Origin: a virus
Virus record (IMG/VR): IMGVR_UViG_3300049218_000114
Location: 1 to 33,649 of that record
Reading direction: 5' to 3' (one strand)
Length of the DNA stretch: 33,649 nt
In this document: positions 20,998-28,228 of the stretch, piece after piece
How the letters are laid out: each line of letters starts with the position of its first letter
Position numbering within the stretch: position 1 is the first letter of the stretch
Program-made: the position numbers and the translations under genes
The notes under the pieces: generated by a model
What the model was told of the DNA's origin: nothing
The model's input: only the letters and a program-made list of their open reading frames with translations
Database searches by the model: none

Positions 20998-21052
20998 GCC
21001 CGGACCATGCCGGTGCCAATCCGCCCCCGCACGCTAGACATGTCTAGCGCCG
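20998..21052 (-). promoter_or_regulatory. Putative late promoter 2 with palindrome CGCTAGACATGTCTAGCG (21032-21049)
   Basis: The 25-bp block 21028-21052 is identical to those at 9193 and 32589. The palindrome is centred at 21040.5; a GCATGGT element has its AT 32.5 bp downstream, and ATG 20997 is 43.5 nt from the centre. An intrinsic terminator lies 31-62 bp upstream, so transcription is stopped and restarted here, the strongest context for a promoter among the three copies. Confidence 0.75.
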
Positions 21053-21079
21053 AAACATTTTTCGGCCAGGTTGTGCAAG

Positions 21080-21111
21080 AAAAAGGCGCCCGGCAGGTGA
21101 TGCCGGACGCC
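21080..21111 (-). terminator. Rho-independent terminator before the protease operon
   Basis: On the minus strand GGCG-T-CCGGCA, loop TCACC, TGCCGG-G-CGCC forms a 10-bp stem with one mismatch, followed directly by TTTTTC. It lies about 120 nt after the stop of the 153-aa gene and ends the accessory/packaging transcript just upstream of the second late palindrome. Confidence 0.85.
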
Positions 21112-21148
21112 TGATGTTAACCCCCAAATCGGCTAAAAAGCCACCACC

Positions 21149-21180
21149 AAAAAAAACGCCTCGAGGAGCGCCGTAGAGGC
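21149..21180 (-). terminator. Possible additional weak terminator with T8 tract
   Basis: GCCTC and GAGGC (21180-21158 on the minus strand) could pair around a 13-nt loop and are followed by G and eight T residues; a GGCT/AGCC mini-hairpin with TTTTT loop comes next (21131-21142). The short stem makes it a weak call, but the U8 tract is conspicuous in this GC-rich DNA and it is in tandem with the clear terminator at 21080-21111. Confidence 0.4.
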
Positions 21181-21229
21181 AGTCCAACCAAGAGGGGTAT
21201 CCTCAACCCCGCCCCGATTTTTAAGGCCG

Positions 21230-21691
21230 TTAAGGCCGAGTCGCGGTGCGTAGAAGTTCGCGATTATCGTTCGCTGCGCCGGGCATTCCCGCACACGCGA
21301 GGCAAACGTCCTTGAACAGCCGGTACCTATCCCCGCAGGTCGCACAGCAAGTCGTATCACCTGCCGCAATGAAGCGGCGCCACCTGTCGAAATAAGTGCC
21401 CCGATCATTTTCCTTGACCGTCATCAAGGCCGCACGACGGATTGACCTTCCGGCCAGTGACGGCCGGCGCGGCAGCCAGAACGACTCCCACGGCTGGTCA
21501 GGCACGCCCAGCACAACAAGCTCCCGGCAAAGCTCGAATATCGCGCCATTATTATGTTCAACGTAAAGCCTGCCCACGTTATTGTCGTTCACGAAGTCAG
21601 GATTACCCCCCAAAAGGGCATCATCAACATAGGTCCAGGCCGCCCAGCCACTACTTCCTTTCTTGGCCTTTGAAACAAAAATCTCAATCAT
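21230..21691 (-). CDS. Hypothetical protein, 153 aa, with C-terminal zinc ribbon
   Basis: ATG 21691 has a strong GAGGGGG ribosome-binding site 8 nt upstream. The N-terminal part begins IEIFVSKAKKGSSGWAAWTYVDDALLGG and contains LYVEHNNGAIFELCRELVVLGVPDQPWESFWLPRRP; the C-terminal part has CCATCGDRYRLFKDVCLACAG, two cysteine pairs for zinc. Unknown family; last gene before the terminators at 21180-21080. Its better-than-average ribosome-binding site suggests substantial expression. Confidence 0.65.
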   Translation of the reverse strand: MIEIFVSKAKKGSSGWAAWTYVDDALLGGNPDFVNDNNVGRLYVEHNNGAIFELCRELVVLGVPDQPWESFWLPRRPSLAGRSIRRAALMTVKENDRGTYFDRWRRFIAAGDTTCCATCGDRYRLFKDVCLACAGMPGAANDNRELLRTATRP

Positions 21692-21702
21692 AACGTTCCC
21701 CC

Positions 21703-21966
21703 TCAATTCAAATTCGCCGGCACCGGCAGTCCAGCGCGTTGCTTATAAAGCTGCACATTCCGCGCGCCGACGGCGTTTTCCACATCCTCGCAAACGCCCT
21801 GGCACTCATGCAGCAGCCTCACCAGGCCATCCAGCCCGCGCTCGCTCAGTTGAAAATCGCAGCCGCCGGCCGTTCCGCAGAACAAATCCGCCAGCATCGC
21901 CAGCTTCGAAGCCGTGGCGGCCACGGCGTTTTGGTCAATCTCAGTCTCATCTTCAATTTTCAGCAT
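21703..21966 (-). CDS. Hypothetical protein, 87 aa, accessory island
   Basis: ATG 21966 (LKIEDETEIDQNAVAATASK) with AGGAGCC upstream; longer readings to 22152 overlap the small zinc-ribbon gene and lack a ribosome-binding site. The product is helical and acidic, with AMLADLFCGTAGGCDFQLSERGLDGLVRLLHECQGVCEDVENAV and several cysteines. This looks like a small helical regulatory or adaptor protein; no family recognised. Confidence 0.6.
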   Translation of the reverse strand: MLKIEDETEIDQNAVAATASKLAMLADLFCGTAGGCDFQLSERGLDGLVRLLHECQGVCEDVENAVGARNVQLYKQRAGLPVPANLN

Positions 21967-21967
21967 T

Positions 21968-22081
21968 TTAGGCTCCTGTTTGCTTTTGAAGGCATCGGCA
22001 GCGCGCGGGAATCGCGCGTGCCGGGAGTTCAAAACTGCAACAGGTACAGCGCCAATGTCTTTGGGCTTTCGCCTTGGACAT
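21968..22081 (-). CDS. Tiny zinc-ribbon-like protein, 37 aa
   Basis: An ATG at 22081 preceded by GGGAGG (9 nt) encodes SKAKAQRHWRCTCCSFELPA followed by a second cysteine cluster, CRC, and ends with TAA 1 nt before the next gene's ATG. The Cys/Arg/Lys-rich content (CxC-C...CxC) suggests a metal-binding knuckle, in the style of Mu's small zinc-finger translational regulator Com, although the spacing differs. The ribosome-binding site and exact fit to the next gene support it being real. Confidence 0.5.
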   Translation of the reverse strand: MSKAKAQRHWRCTCCSFELPARAIPARCRCLQKQTGA

Positions 22082-22199
22082 TCACATCGGCCTCCCGGCA
22101 AAGCGTTAACTCGCATGTTCGGTATCCTGTTGCAAAAGGCGTTTTGAAGCACCCGGATTCAACCTAAATGGGCTTTCGCCCCGCCGTTAAGCACATTCA
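22082..22199. other. Intergenic region between G-like gene and accessory island
   Basis: 118 nt without a convincing gene. A 13-codon frame overlaps the G stop (TAATG) but has no support. The minus strand has GGGC-GAAA-GCCC, a small GNRA-type hairpin, 20 nt after the G stop (around 22165-22178). No promoter of housekeeping type was recognised. Confidence 0.4.
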
Positions 22200-22709
22200 T
22201 TACAGCAGCGTCCGGATGTAATCCCCGGCGATCCGGGGAATCTCCACCCGGTCCGCCGCCGAAAGCCCCAAATAAGGCCGCGCCGGAATCGTCACGGATT
22301 TCGCAAACACCTCCCGCACCCCGCCCAGCCCAAGCTGAAAATGCAGCGCCTTGGCGGACTTGGGCACAATTGTCGCCCCGAACTGATGCACGGCGGCATA
22401 GATCATCCCGCTGCCCCACTGCACTTCGCCGGCGCCAACCACAAAATGCTGGCTGGTTCGAAGCGCTCCCGTCAGATACAGAATGTCGTATCCCGAAGGC
22501 TTAAGGCTGGCATAAGCCGGCATCAGCGGCGCCCAGGGCGATCCATCCGGCGCCGCCTGCTCCCCAAACCGCCGCACCGTGCTATCCACGCCATAAGCGC
22601 CCAGCCGCCACAGCAACCCCGCCGGCCGCGCCAAATCCGCCTCAACCCGCGCGAACGCATTCATCACCAGGCTATCGTCAAACGTCACCTCAAACGAAAC
22701 GCCGGTCAT
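22200..22709 (-). CDS. Mu G (gp31)-like virion morphogenesis protein
   Basis: 169 aa with the family pattern: an N-terminal VSFEVTFDDSLVMNAFARVEAD, LLWRLGAYGVDSTVRRFGEQAAPDGSPWAPLMPAYASLK, LYLTGALRTSQHFVVGAGEVQWGS, YAAVHQFGATIVPK and a closing IPARPYLGLSAADRVEIPRIAGDYI. The PDGSxWxPL and IPxRPFLG motifs are diagnostic of phage virion morphogenesis (tail/neck completion) proteins. ATG 22709 has GAGGAA 9-10 nt upstream; a 125-nt gap separates it from F. Confidence 0.87.
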   Translation of the reverse strand: MTGVSFEVTFDDSLVMNAFARVEADLARPAGLLWRLGAYGVDSTVRRFGEQAAPDGSPWAPLMPAYASLKPSGYDILYLTGALRTSQHFVVGAGEVQWGSGMIYAAVHQFGATIVPKSAKALHFQLGLGGVREVFAKSVTIPARPYLGLSAADRVEIPRIAGDYIRTLL

Positions 22710-22734
22710 AGTGCTGGATTCCTCGTTCTAAATC

Positions 22735-22748
22735 GCCTATGTATAGGC
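22735..22748. repeat. Inverted repeat GCCTATGTATAGGC between F and G
   Basis: A near-perfect 14-bp dyad (GCCTAT/ATAGGC arms) 26-39 nt upstream of the G start. With its AT centre in GC-rich DNA it could be a protein-binding site or a small hairpin near the G ribosome-binding site. Confidence 0.35.
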
Positions 22749-22800
22749 CGGGTGCGCTGCGACACGGTGATATCTGCCGTAGCACGGTCGCAAGATCGGA

Positions 22801-22832
22801 GCGCCATGTGGGGGTGATAGTCCCACCGGCGC
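22801..22832 (-). promoter_or_regulatory. Strong hairpin just after the F stop
   Basis: On the minus strand GCGCC-G-GTGGG pairs with CCCAC-AT-GGCGC around a 9-nt loop: ten base pairs with a small internal asymmetry, starting 3 nt after the F stop codon. No U-tract follows, so it is more likely an RNA stabiliser, processing signal or translational spacer than a terminator. Confidence 0.5.
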
Positions 22833-22834
22833 AC

Positions 22835-24031
22835 CTAATCCTCCTCCAACGATTTCCGCACCACGGCCGCCGAACCCAAAACCACCTTGGCGTTCCGCAA
22901 CATCGCGATAAAGCTCTTCAGCCCAATACGATGCAGGCTTACCACATAGGTTTCCCGGCCTTCATCGGCTTCCTTAACCGTGGCGCGCATCATCTCGCCA
23001 TTGATCACGCCGAACACCGCCAACTGTCGCGGACGGCCCAAATCCAGCACGAGCAACGGCGCGGCCAGCAGCTCGGCCAGGCCAGCATAAGCCGCCGGCT
23101 TTACCTCCGGGTGGCGCGAAATCTGCTTGGCCAACGTATCGGCGGAAAGCAGGGCCGCCCGTGATTTTGTTTTTAGCCGCGCGGCCGTTTTCGCGGTCAG
23201 CGTGCCCACCTGCACCGAGCCCTTCGGTGCCGCAATGAATTGGTCCAGCACTTCCGGCTTCACGGCCGTCTCGCCCGGCGGCGCCAGCACCGGCGCCGGC
23301 GGCCCGTACAGCTTCACGCGCGGCGCCTTCATCGGTTGTTTCTTGCCCTCCAGCCACGCCTTGCCGGGGTTATACGCGAAGCCAGGGTCAACACCCGCCG
23401 GGTATTTCGTCACCACGCCAGTCGTCCGGTCAATATAAGTCTGCCAGGTCAAATCCGGCGCCTTATCCGGCCCGCTCTTGCCACGCGCTGCCAGGCCGCG
23501 GTCATTCACCAGGCCGACAATGCAATGGCAATTCCAGCCATTGGGCGGATAATTCGTGTTCCACCACGGATCATCCGCCCGCAGCACCATGCCGCTCCAC
23601 GCAACGTGCTGCAGTCTCGGGTGCGGGCAGTTTACGTGCAGGTATTCCCAGTAGGGAAAAGCATCGAGCACGTCCGGATTCGTCGCCTGGGCATAGCGCC
23701 CCGCCGAGAACGCATTCGCCATATTGGTATTGTAGATGATCTTCGCCCGCCAATCCGCCGTGCCGGTATGGCTCCAGCCATGTTTCCGCACGATGGCGTC
23801 AAAATCACCGCGAAATTCCTTAAAGCCGGTTCCCTGGGCAATCGCCTTGTCGATGGCCTGCCGGAAATCTTCCAGCAGCGCGTCACTGGTGGCGCCGGCG
23901 ACCATGAAGCTGCGCGCATGCGCTTCATCCATGATCGCCGTCCAGTGCTTGGTCGGCACGTTCACCTTCTGGCGAAAATAATCAATCGCGTCCTGAAACG
24001 GCATCGCCACCGCCTTTGCGGTCGTTGTCAC
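22835..24031 (-). CDS. Mu F (gp30)-like minor head protein with extra C-terminal domain
   Basis: GTG start at 24031, with AGGA upstream; 398 aa. The Phage_Mu_F core occupies about residues 60-200: FRQAIDKAIAQGTGFKEF, IIYNTNMANAFSAGRYAQ, then CPHPRLQHVAWSGMVLRADDPWWNTNYPPNGWNCHCIVG with the conserved W and NC-HC cluster. After a basic, proline-rich linker (residues 235-285) a separate domain spans about 300-398: LLAAPLLVLDLGRPRQLAVFG, then ATVKEADEGRETYVVSLHRI. Such C-terminal domains on F-like proteins are often predicted nuclease-like (Barnase/EndoU-type) folds; the match here is only by pattern. F is a portal-proximal head protein injected or needed early. Confidence 0.85.
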   Translation of the reverse strand: MTTTAKAVAMPFQDAIDYFRQKVNVPTKHWTAIMDEAHARSFMVAGATSDALLEDFRQAIDKAIAQGTGFKEFRGDFDAIVRKHGWSHTGTADWRAKIIYNTNMANAFSAGRYAQATNPDVLDAFPYWEYLHVNCPHPRLQHVAWSGMVLRADDPWWNTNYPPNGWNCHCIVGLVNDRGLAARGKSGPDKAPDLTWQTYIDRTTGVVTKYPAGVDPGFAYNPGKAWLEGKKQPMKAPRVKLYGPPAPVLAPPGETAVKPEVLDQFIAAPKGSVQVGTLTAKTAARLKTKSRAALLSADTLAKQISRHPEVKPAAYAGLAELLAAPLLVLDLGRPRQLAVFGVINGEMMRATVKEADEGRETYVVSLHRIGLKSFIAMLRNAKVVLGSAAVVRKSLEED

Positions 24032-24034
24032 CGT

Positions 24035-25720
24035 TTAATCCTGGCGTGGCTTCGCAAGCGGCGCAATCTCATCCAGCAACGCCGCGCGCCCAGCCAAATC
24101 CGCCAGCGCCATGCCCTGCATCATCGCCGTCGCAAACGCCGTATCATCCAGCTTCAGCTTGCGGAGCCGTTCCGCCAGGTCAGCAAAATCCGTCGCCGCC
24201 TCAAAGCACGCGCGCACCTGCGCCGTCATCGCCCCCAGCGCCGCGCCGGCCTCGCGCTCTAGCCTGGTATTCAGCGCATCCAGCACCGGCTCCGCATCCG
24301 CCGTATGCATCGCAATCAGCCGCCCGAACAACTTGCCCGGCGCGGTCAGCAATGCCCGCGAATCGGACGTCGGGTTAATCTCCGGATGCGGATTCGCCTT
24401 GATCTTCACATCATCCTGCGCCAGCGGATCATTCCCGCCGGCAGCGCCCGGCACCGGCGCCGGCACGCCGATCACCTCATCCCCATCCTCCGGCGCCGTC
24501 AGCTGCAACCGGTCGCGGATCTCCGATGCCTTTACCTTGAATCCGAGCGGCCCCAAGTCGGCCACCGCCGCGATCACATCGCTCATCGGCGCCTGTTCCT
24601 GCTGGCCGATCACAATGCGTGGATAAGCGCTCTGCGGTCCAAACGTGAACGCCACCATCGCCTGCACAACCTGCCGGTTGATGCTTCCCGCCAGCAGCCG
24701 CGCATCAAACTTCTCCACATCCTGCTCGGCGGACCGGTGCTCCTGCCCCACCGCATGCCCGCCGGAAATCGCATCCGTCCCGGCCGTGCTGCCCAGCACC
24801 AGCTTGCTCACCTCGTAATTCAGCCAGTTCGCCCGCTCGGAAAACAGCTTAGCGCCATCATTCGCACCCTTGGCCTCGACGAATTCCATTTCCATCGACT
24901 TCGGGATAATCGCCGCCAGGTCGCCGGCGATGCCGCGCACCGCCCGCCACAGTGTCCGCTTGTCGCCATCGCTCGCCTCCGCGCCATACCGCCCCAGCCG
25001 CACCGGCAAACCATACCCCTGCACAAACAGCGCCCAATCTTTGAGCGTAAAAGTCGAATACATCCACAGCCAGGCCACCAGCCTGGTCAGCCCGCTGCGC
25101 ACCGGGTTGCCGGATTTCGTCGGGTGCGCGTGGAGAAGAAATTTATGCGCTGGTAGGCTGGTATAACCGGCCATGTCGCGCAGCCAGATTGTCTGCCCAT
25201 CATCCCAGGACACTTCAAAGTCCCGCGGATTCCGCCACAGAATTTCCGCCGGCCACACCCCGTCCGGCCGGGTATCCCACATGATTTCGTTGGCCGAATA
25301 GCCTTTGCCCATCGCGTCCGTCACGTCATACATCACGCGCTCGAGCACTTCGGTATCCAGCCATTTGCGGACAAAGTCGGCGTGCTTCTCGCCGTCCTTC
25401 ACATCCTCCGGCGCCTCGACCGTCATCGGCAGCAAACAAACCTGCCGCCGCCGCTTCGACAGCACGGAGGAATAATGGCTGAAAAGCTCCTCGATCTCCT
25501 CCGCCAGAATCATCCACTCCCGCGTCTGAAAATTATCCGCCGCCCGGATCACCATGCCCAGCCGCCCCGGATCGATCCCGAACGCCAGATGCCCCGCAAA
25601 CGGCGGCCGCCCGGAAAACCCGGACGGTGCGGCCATCTCCCCCTTCAGCTGCGCAATATCGCTCGCCTTGATCGTGTACCCGAACTGATCAACCAGGCCG
25701 CTGTTATTACTGTCCGCCAT
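24035..25720 (-). CDS. Mu gp29-like portal protein (DUF935)
   Basis: Start at ATG 25720 (ADSNNSGLVDQFG), 561 aa. DUF935 landmarks: GHLAFGIDPGRLGMVIRAADNF, RQVCLLPMTVEAPEDVKDGEK, MYDVTDAMGKGYSANEIMWDTRPDGVWPAEILWRNPRDFEVSWDDG, SGNPVRSGLTRLVAWLWMYSTFTLKDWALFVQGYGLPVRLGRYG, and LVLGSTAGTDAISGGHAVGQEHRSAEQDVEKFDARLL. A longer reading to 25909 is Arg-rich frame noise overlapping the previous gene. The portal forms the DNA entry ring and docks TerL. Confidence 0.92.
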   Translation of the reverse strand: MADSNNSGLVDQFGYTIKASDIAQLKGEMAAPSGFSGRPPFAGHLAFGIDPGRLGMVIRAADNFQTREWMILAEEIEELFSHYSSVLSKRRRQVCLLPMTVEAPEDVKDGEKHADFVRKWLDTEVLERVMYDVTDAMGKGYSANEIMWDTRPDGVWPAEILWRNPRDFEVSWDDGQTIWLRDMAGYTSLPAHKFLLHAHPTKSGNPVRSGLTRLVAWLWMYSTFTLKDWALFVQGYGLPVRLGRYGAEASDGDKRTLWRAVRGIAGDLAAIIPKSMEMEFVEAKGANDGAKLFSERANWLNYEVSKLVLGSTAGTDAISGGHAVGQEHRSAEQDVEKFDARLLAGSINRQVVQAMVAFTFGPQSAYPRIVIGQQEQAPMSDVIAAVADLGPLGFKVKASEIRDRLQLTAPEDGDEVIGVPAPVPGAAGGNDPLAQDDVKIKANPHPEINPTSDSRALLTAPGKLFGRLIAMHTADAEPVLDALNTRLEREAGAALGAMTAQVRACFEAATDFADLAERLRKLKLDDTAFATAMMQGMALADLAGRAALLDEIAPLAKPRQD

Positions 25721-25922
25721 TCTGCACCTCCCGCGTATCCAGCAACTCGAGCCGCCGGTCGATCTCCTTTTCCACCGCAACCCGCCGCTCCCGCGCCGCG
25801 TCCTTCGCGGCCTGCCACGCCGCCAGCCGCTCCTGGTACTCCGCGGCCTGGTCAGCCCGGATCGCGTCCTGCAATTCCGCCTGCAACTCGGCATAAGACA
25901 TTTGCTCAAGCGGCTTGCTCAT
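25707..25922 (-). CDS. Small coiled-coil protein, 71 aa
   Basis: ATG 25922 lies inside the end of the upstream gene, and its TAA overlaps the portal start by 14 nt. The product is almost entirely helix: MSYAELQAELQDAIRADQAAEYQERLAAWQAAKDAARERR, with a likely coiled-coil. Unknown family. One of four tiny genes between TerL and portal. Confidence 0.6.
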   Translation of the reverse strand: MSKPLEQMSYAELQAELQDAIRADQAAEYQERLAAWQAAKDAARERRVAVEKEIDRRLELLDTREVQNGGQ

Positions 25923-26103
25923 CGCGCTCCTCCGGCCAAACGAACTCAACGCGCCCATCCGGAAAACGCCGCATCAGCATATCCCCTGCGCGTGGCAGAT
26001 AAATGATCATCCCGCTTGGCAGCTCCCACGCCGCCTGCGGCCCAGCATACAGCTCCGGCCGGCGCAGTATCCCAAACGCATGCAGCGGCAGCGCCTCAAC
26101 CAT
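25906..26103 (-). CDS. Hypothetical protein, 65 aa
   Basis: ATG at 26103 (VEALPLHAFGILRRPELY) with a second in-frame ATG 3 codons earlier at 26112. The product is beta-rich (ELPSGMIIYLPRAGDMLMRRFPDGRVEFVWPEE). It overlaps the neighbours on both sides. No family recognised; conserved spacing with overlapped neighbours supports translation. Confidence 0.5.
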   Translation of the reverse strand: MVEALPLHAFGILRRPELYAGPQAAWELPSGMIIYLPRAGDMLMRRFPDGRVEFVWPEERDEQAA

Positions 26104-26320
26104 GGTGGCCAACCAGATGCGCCGGCATCTGCCGCCGGTATTTCTTCACCAGCCGCCGCACATTGTTCCGCTGGTTTTCCGTCAGCGTCGCCGGGTCCCG
26201 CTGCCAGATGTCGGAGACAAACCGTTTATCCCAACTCCCAGGCAGCATGTTCGCACTCTGCAAATGCCGCAGCATGTCCCGCAGCGTATCAATCTCCGCC
26301 ATATCCACCAGGTCAGCCAT
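26096..26320 (-). CDS. Hypothetical protein, 74 aa, KYRR motif
   Basis: ATG 26320 overlaps the previous gene by 8 nt. Begins ADLVDMAEIDTLRDMLRHLQ and ends LTENQRNNVRRLVKKYRRQMP. The closing motif matches the end of the upstream protein (RIKDLAWKYRRKLP), a motif seen in phage proteins that use a short helix before a basic KYxxxLP tail. No catalytic features; function unknown. Confidence 0.5.
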   Translation of the reverse strand: MADLVDMAEIDTLRDMLRHLQSANMLPGSWDKRFVSDIWQRDPATLTENQRNNVRRLVKKYRRQMPAHLVGHHG

Positions 26321-26621
26321 GGTTGCGCTCCATCTCCTGCACAATCGGGTCATGCGGCGGCAGCACCGGCGCTCTCCCTTTCGGTAATTTCCGCCGGTAT
26401 TTCCAGGCCAAATCCTTAATGCGCCGCACATCCGCATCGTTCGGCGCGCTGCCGGCGGCCAGCAGCAAATCCATCCGCTCGACGAAACTCCGCTCCTCGC
26501 GCAGCTCGAACATCAGCGTCTTAAGGGCAGACACAGTCGGCCTTAAGAACACGCAAAGCGCCTGTGCAATGCGCCGCGCATCATCCTCCTCATTGTCGTT
26601 ATCCGGAATATGATAGGCCAT
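26313..26621 (-). CDS. Hypothetical protein, 102 aa, KYRR motif
   Basis: ATG at 26621 shares one base with the TerL stop (TGATG). The product has an acidic N-terminus (IPDNDNEEDDARRIAQALCVFLRP), helices around ALKTLMFELREERSFVERMDLLLAAG, then NDADVRRIKDLAWKYRRKLPKG. The paralogous ending in the next gene suggests duplication of the short helix motif. Placement between terminase and portal suggests an accessory packaging or early-lytic role, unproven. Confidence 0.5.
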   Translation of the reverse strand: MAYHIPDNDNEEDDARRIAQALCVFLRPTVSALKTLMFELREERSFVERMDLLLAAGSAPNDADVRRIKDLAWKYRRKLPKGRAPVLPPHDPIVQEMERNHG

Positions 26622-28228
26622 CAGTAGACCCTCCGCGTCAGCGCCGGCATGAACCCGGCATCGTTGCGTTCCGCATCATCCTGCGCCCGGTCCGCCTCTT
26701 CCGCCGTCCGGTAATAGTCTTCGGCTCCATAGTCCGCAGTCACCCGCCGCGCTGGCGCTGGCTCGTAACCAAACTCCTCCACATCCGCCCTGGCCGCCGC
26801 CTCGCCTAGCGCCCCTGCAATCGCGCTGTCGCCATGACGCTTCTTGCCGATAATCCCGGTCCGCTCCTCCGGAATTCGCCCCACGCCGCGTATCAACTTC
26901 AGCAGCCGGTGGTCAGCCTTGATGTCGCTGTCCAGCGGCAGCACAATGGTTCCGTCATCGAACCGTGCGCGATATTTCGGCATATTTTCGCGATACCAGG
27001 ACTCGGTCAGCATCACCGCCTCGATCCGATAGTCGCCGTATTTCTGGATCGAAACTTCGGCCAGGTAGCCGCCATTTCCGCCCGCGTCGAACTTGCCCGC
27101 GCGGAATCGAGGCAACCGGTCGATGATATAAAACACCACCTGCTTTTGCGCCTCGTAAGGCACGTTGCGCATTTCCAGCACGAAGGGTGTGCGGATCGTC
27201 AGCGTCTTGGTGATCTCGAAAGGCATAAAGACCGAAAGATCGCGGATACGCGCAAAATCCTGCCCGAACACATGCGGCCGGTCCGCCTTCAGCGTGTTGA
27301 GCACCGGTAGCAATTCACTCTCGCAGAAATCCTTAATTTCCGCGATGCGGAGATGCTCCGCCATCATCATGAAACTGTCGTCTTTTTCCAGCCGAATGAC
27401 GGGAATTTCCTTCTCCATCCGCGCCTCGATCAGCGCGCCGGAAAGATACGCCCCGCTCCCCGCCGTCGGGATGCAAAACAACTCCTCATCCGCATCCGTG
27501 CCATAATCCGCGATGATATCAGCCCGGAATTTTGCCTCGCCCTCCGGCGTCCACTCCTGTCCCAGCTTGGTGCAAATACGCTTGTAAAGACCTTCGCCAA
27601 TCGCATCATCCAGCGTCACCCGCATCAGCGCGTAGGGCTTTTTGCCCGCGCGGATATCGTTCACCAGCTCGTTGAACGGGTTGTCCGTGCCTTTATGGGT
27701 GGAGATAATCACCACCTTGCCGCCCCAGATCAGGTACGCCATCGCGGCCTTGATGATCTCGTCCAGCTTGTCGGCAAACGCGGCCTCGTCGATGATCACC
27801 AGCCCTTGCTTGCTGCGCAGCGTCCGCGCGACGGACGGCAGCCCAACGATTTCAAACCCGGAGCTGAAGGTGATGCGGAATTTCAGTAGCAGCTTATCGG
27901 GGTTTTCGGGGTCTTCAAAAAAGCTTTCCTCGACTTCAGATGCCGCGCGCTCCAAGGCCTTGGCCCAGTCGGTGCAATAGCCGATGAACTCGCGCGTCAC
28001 CTCCTTGTCATAGGCCATGTAGTAAACATCCATGCCGCCGGCATCGCGGGAGGCCGCCGCGTACAGCGTCGCCACGGCCGCGGCCGACCAGGAGAAGCCG
28101 ATGCGGCGGGATTTCTCAACCACCACCACGCGGTTTTCATCCACGGCGCGCATGAATTTCTGCTGGCTGGGCAGAAACACATCCGGCAGGTCGTCCGCCT
28201 CGATCAGGTCCGTGGTGCTACCGTCCAT
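26621..28228 (-). CDS. Mu gp28-like terminase large subunit
   Basis: 535 aa. Walker A-like VVVVEKSRRIGFSWSAA at about residues 35-50, Walker B LVIIDEAAF (142-150), and the coupling motif VVIISTHKGTDN (171-182) define the packaging ATPase. The C-terminal nuclease domain starts with VFGQDFARIRDLSVF, whose D323 is the first metal-binding residue. Mu gp28 cuts and translocates host-flanked phage DNA headful by headful. ATG 28228 lies within the end of the 62-aa gene. Confidence 0.92.
   Translation of the reverse strand: MDGSTTDLIEADDLPDVFLPSQQKFMRAVDENRVVVVEKSRRIGFSWSAAAVATLYAAASRDAGGMDVYYMAYDKEVTREFIGYCTDWAKALERAASEVEESFFEDPENPDKLLLKFRITFSSGFEIVGLPSVARTLRSKQGLVIIDEAAFADKLDEIIKAAMAYLIWGGKVVIISTHKGTDNPFNELVNDIRAGKKPYALMRVTLDDAIGEGLYKRICTKLGQEWTPEGEAKFRADIIADYGTDADEELFCIPTAGSGAYLSGALIEARMEKEIPVIRLEKDDSFMMMAEHLRIAEIKDFCESELLPVLNTLKADRPHVFGQDFARIRDLSVFMPFEITKTLTIRTPFVLEMRNVPYEAQKQVVFYIIDRLPRFRAGKFDAGGNGGYLAEVSIQKYGDYRIEAVMLTESWYRENMPKYRARFDDGTIVLPLDSDIKADHRLLKLIRGVGRIPEERTGIIGKKRHGDSAIAGALGEAAARADVEEFGYEPAPARRVTADYGAEDYYRTAEEADRAQDDAERNDAGFMPALTRRVY

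Noticed and set aside
21133-21408. 91-codon minus-strand frame over the terminator region
   Set aside because: Overlaps the end of the 153-aa gene in another frame and runs through the T8 tract; no ribosome-binding site.
22159-22419. 86-codon minus-strand frame at the end of the G-like gene
   Set aside because: Mostly alternate frame of G; only 13 codons extend beyond and they show no support.
23240-24262. 340-codon plus-strand frame opposite the F-like gene
   Set aside because: Arg/His-rich low-complexity translation, no ribosome-binding site, overlaps F and portal on the other strand.
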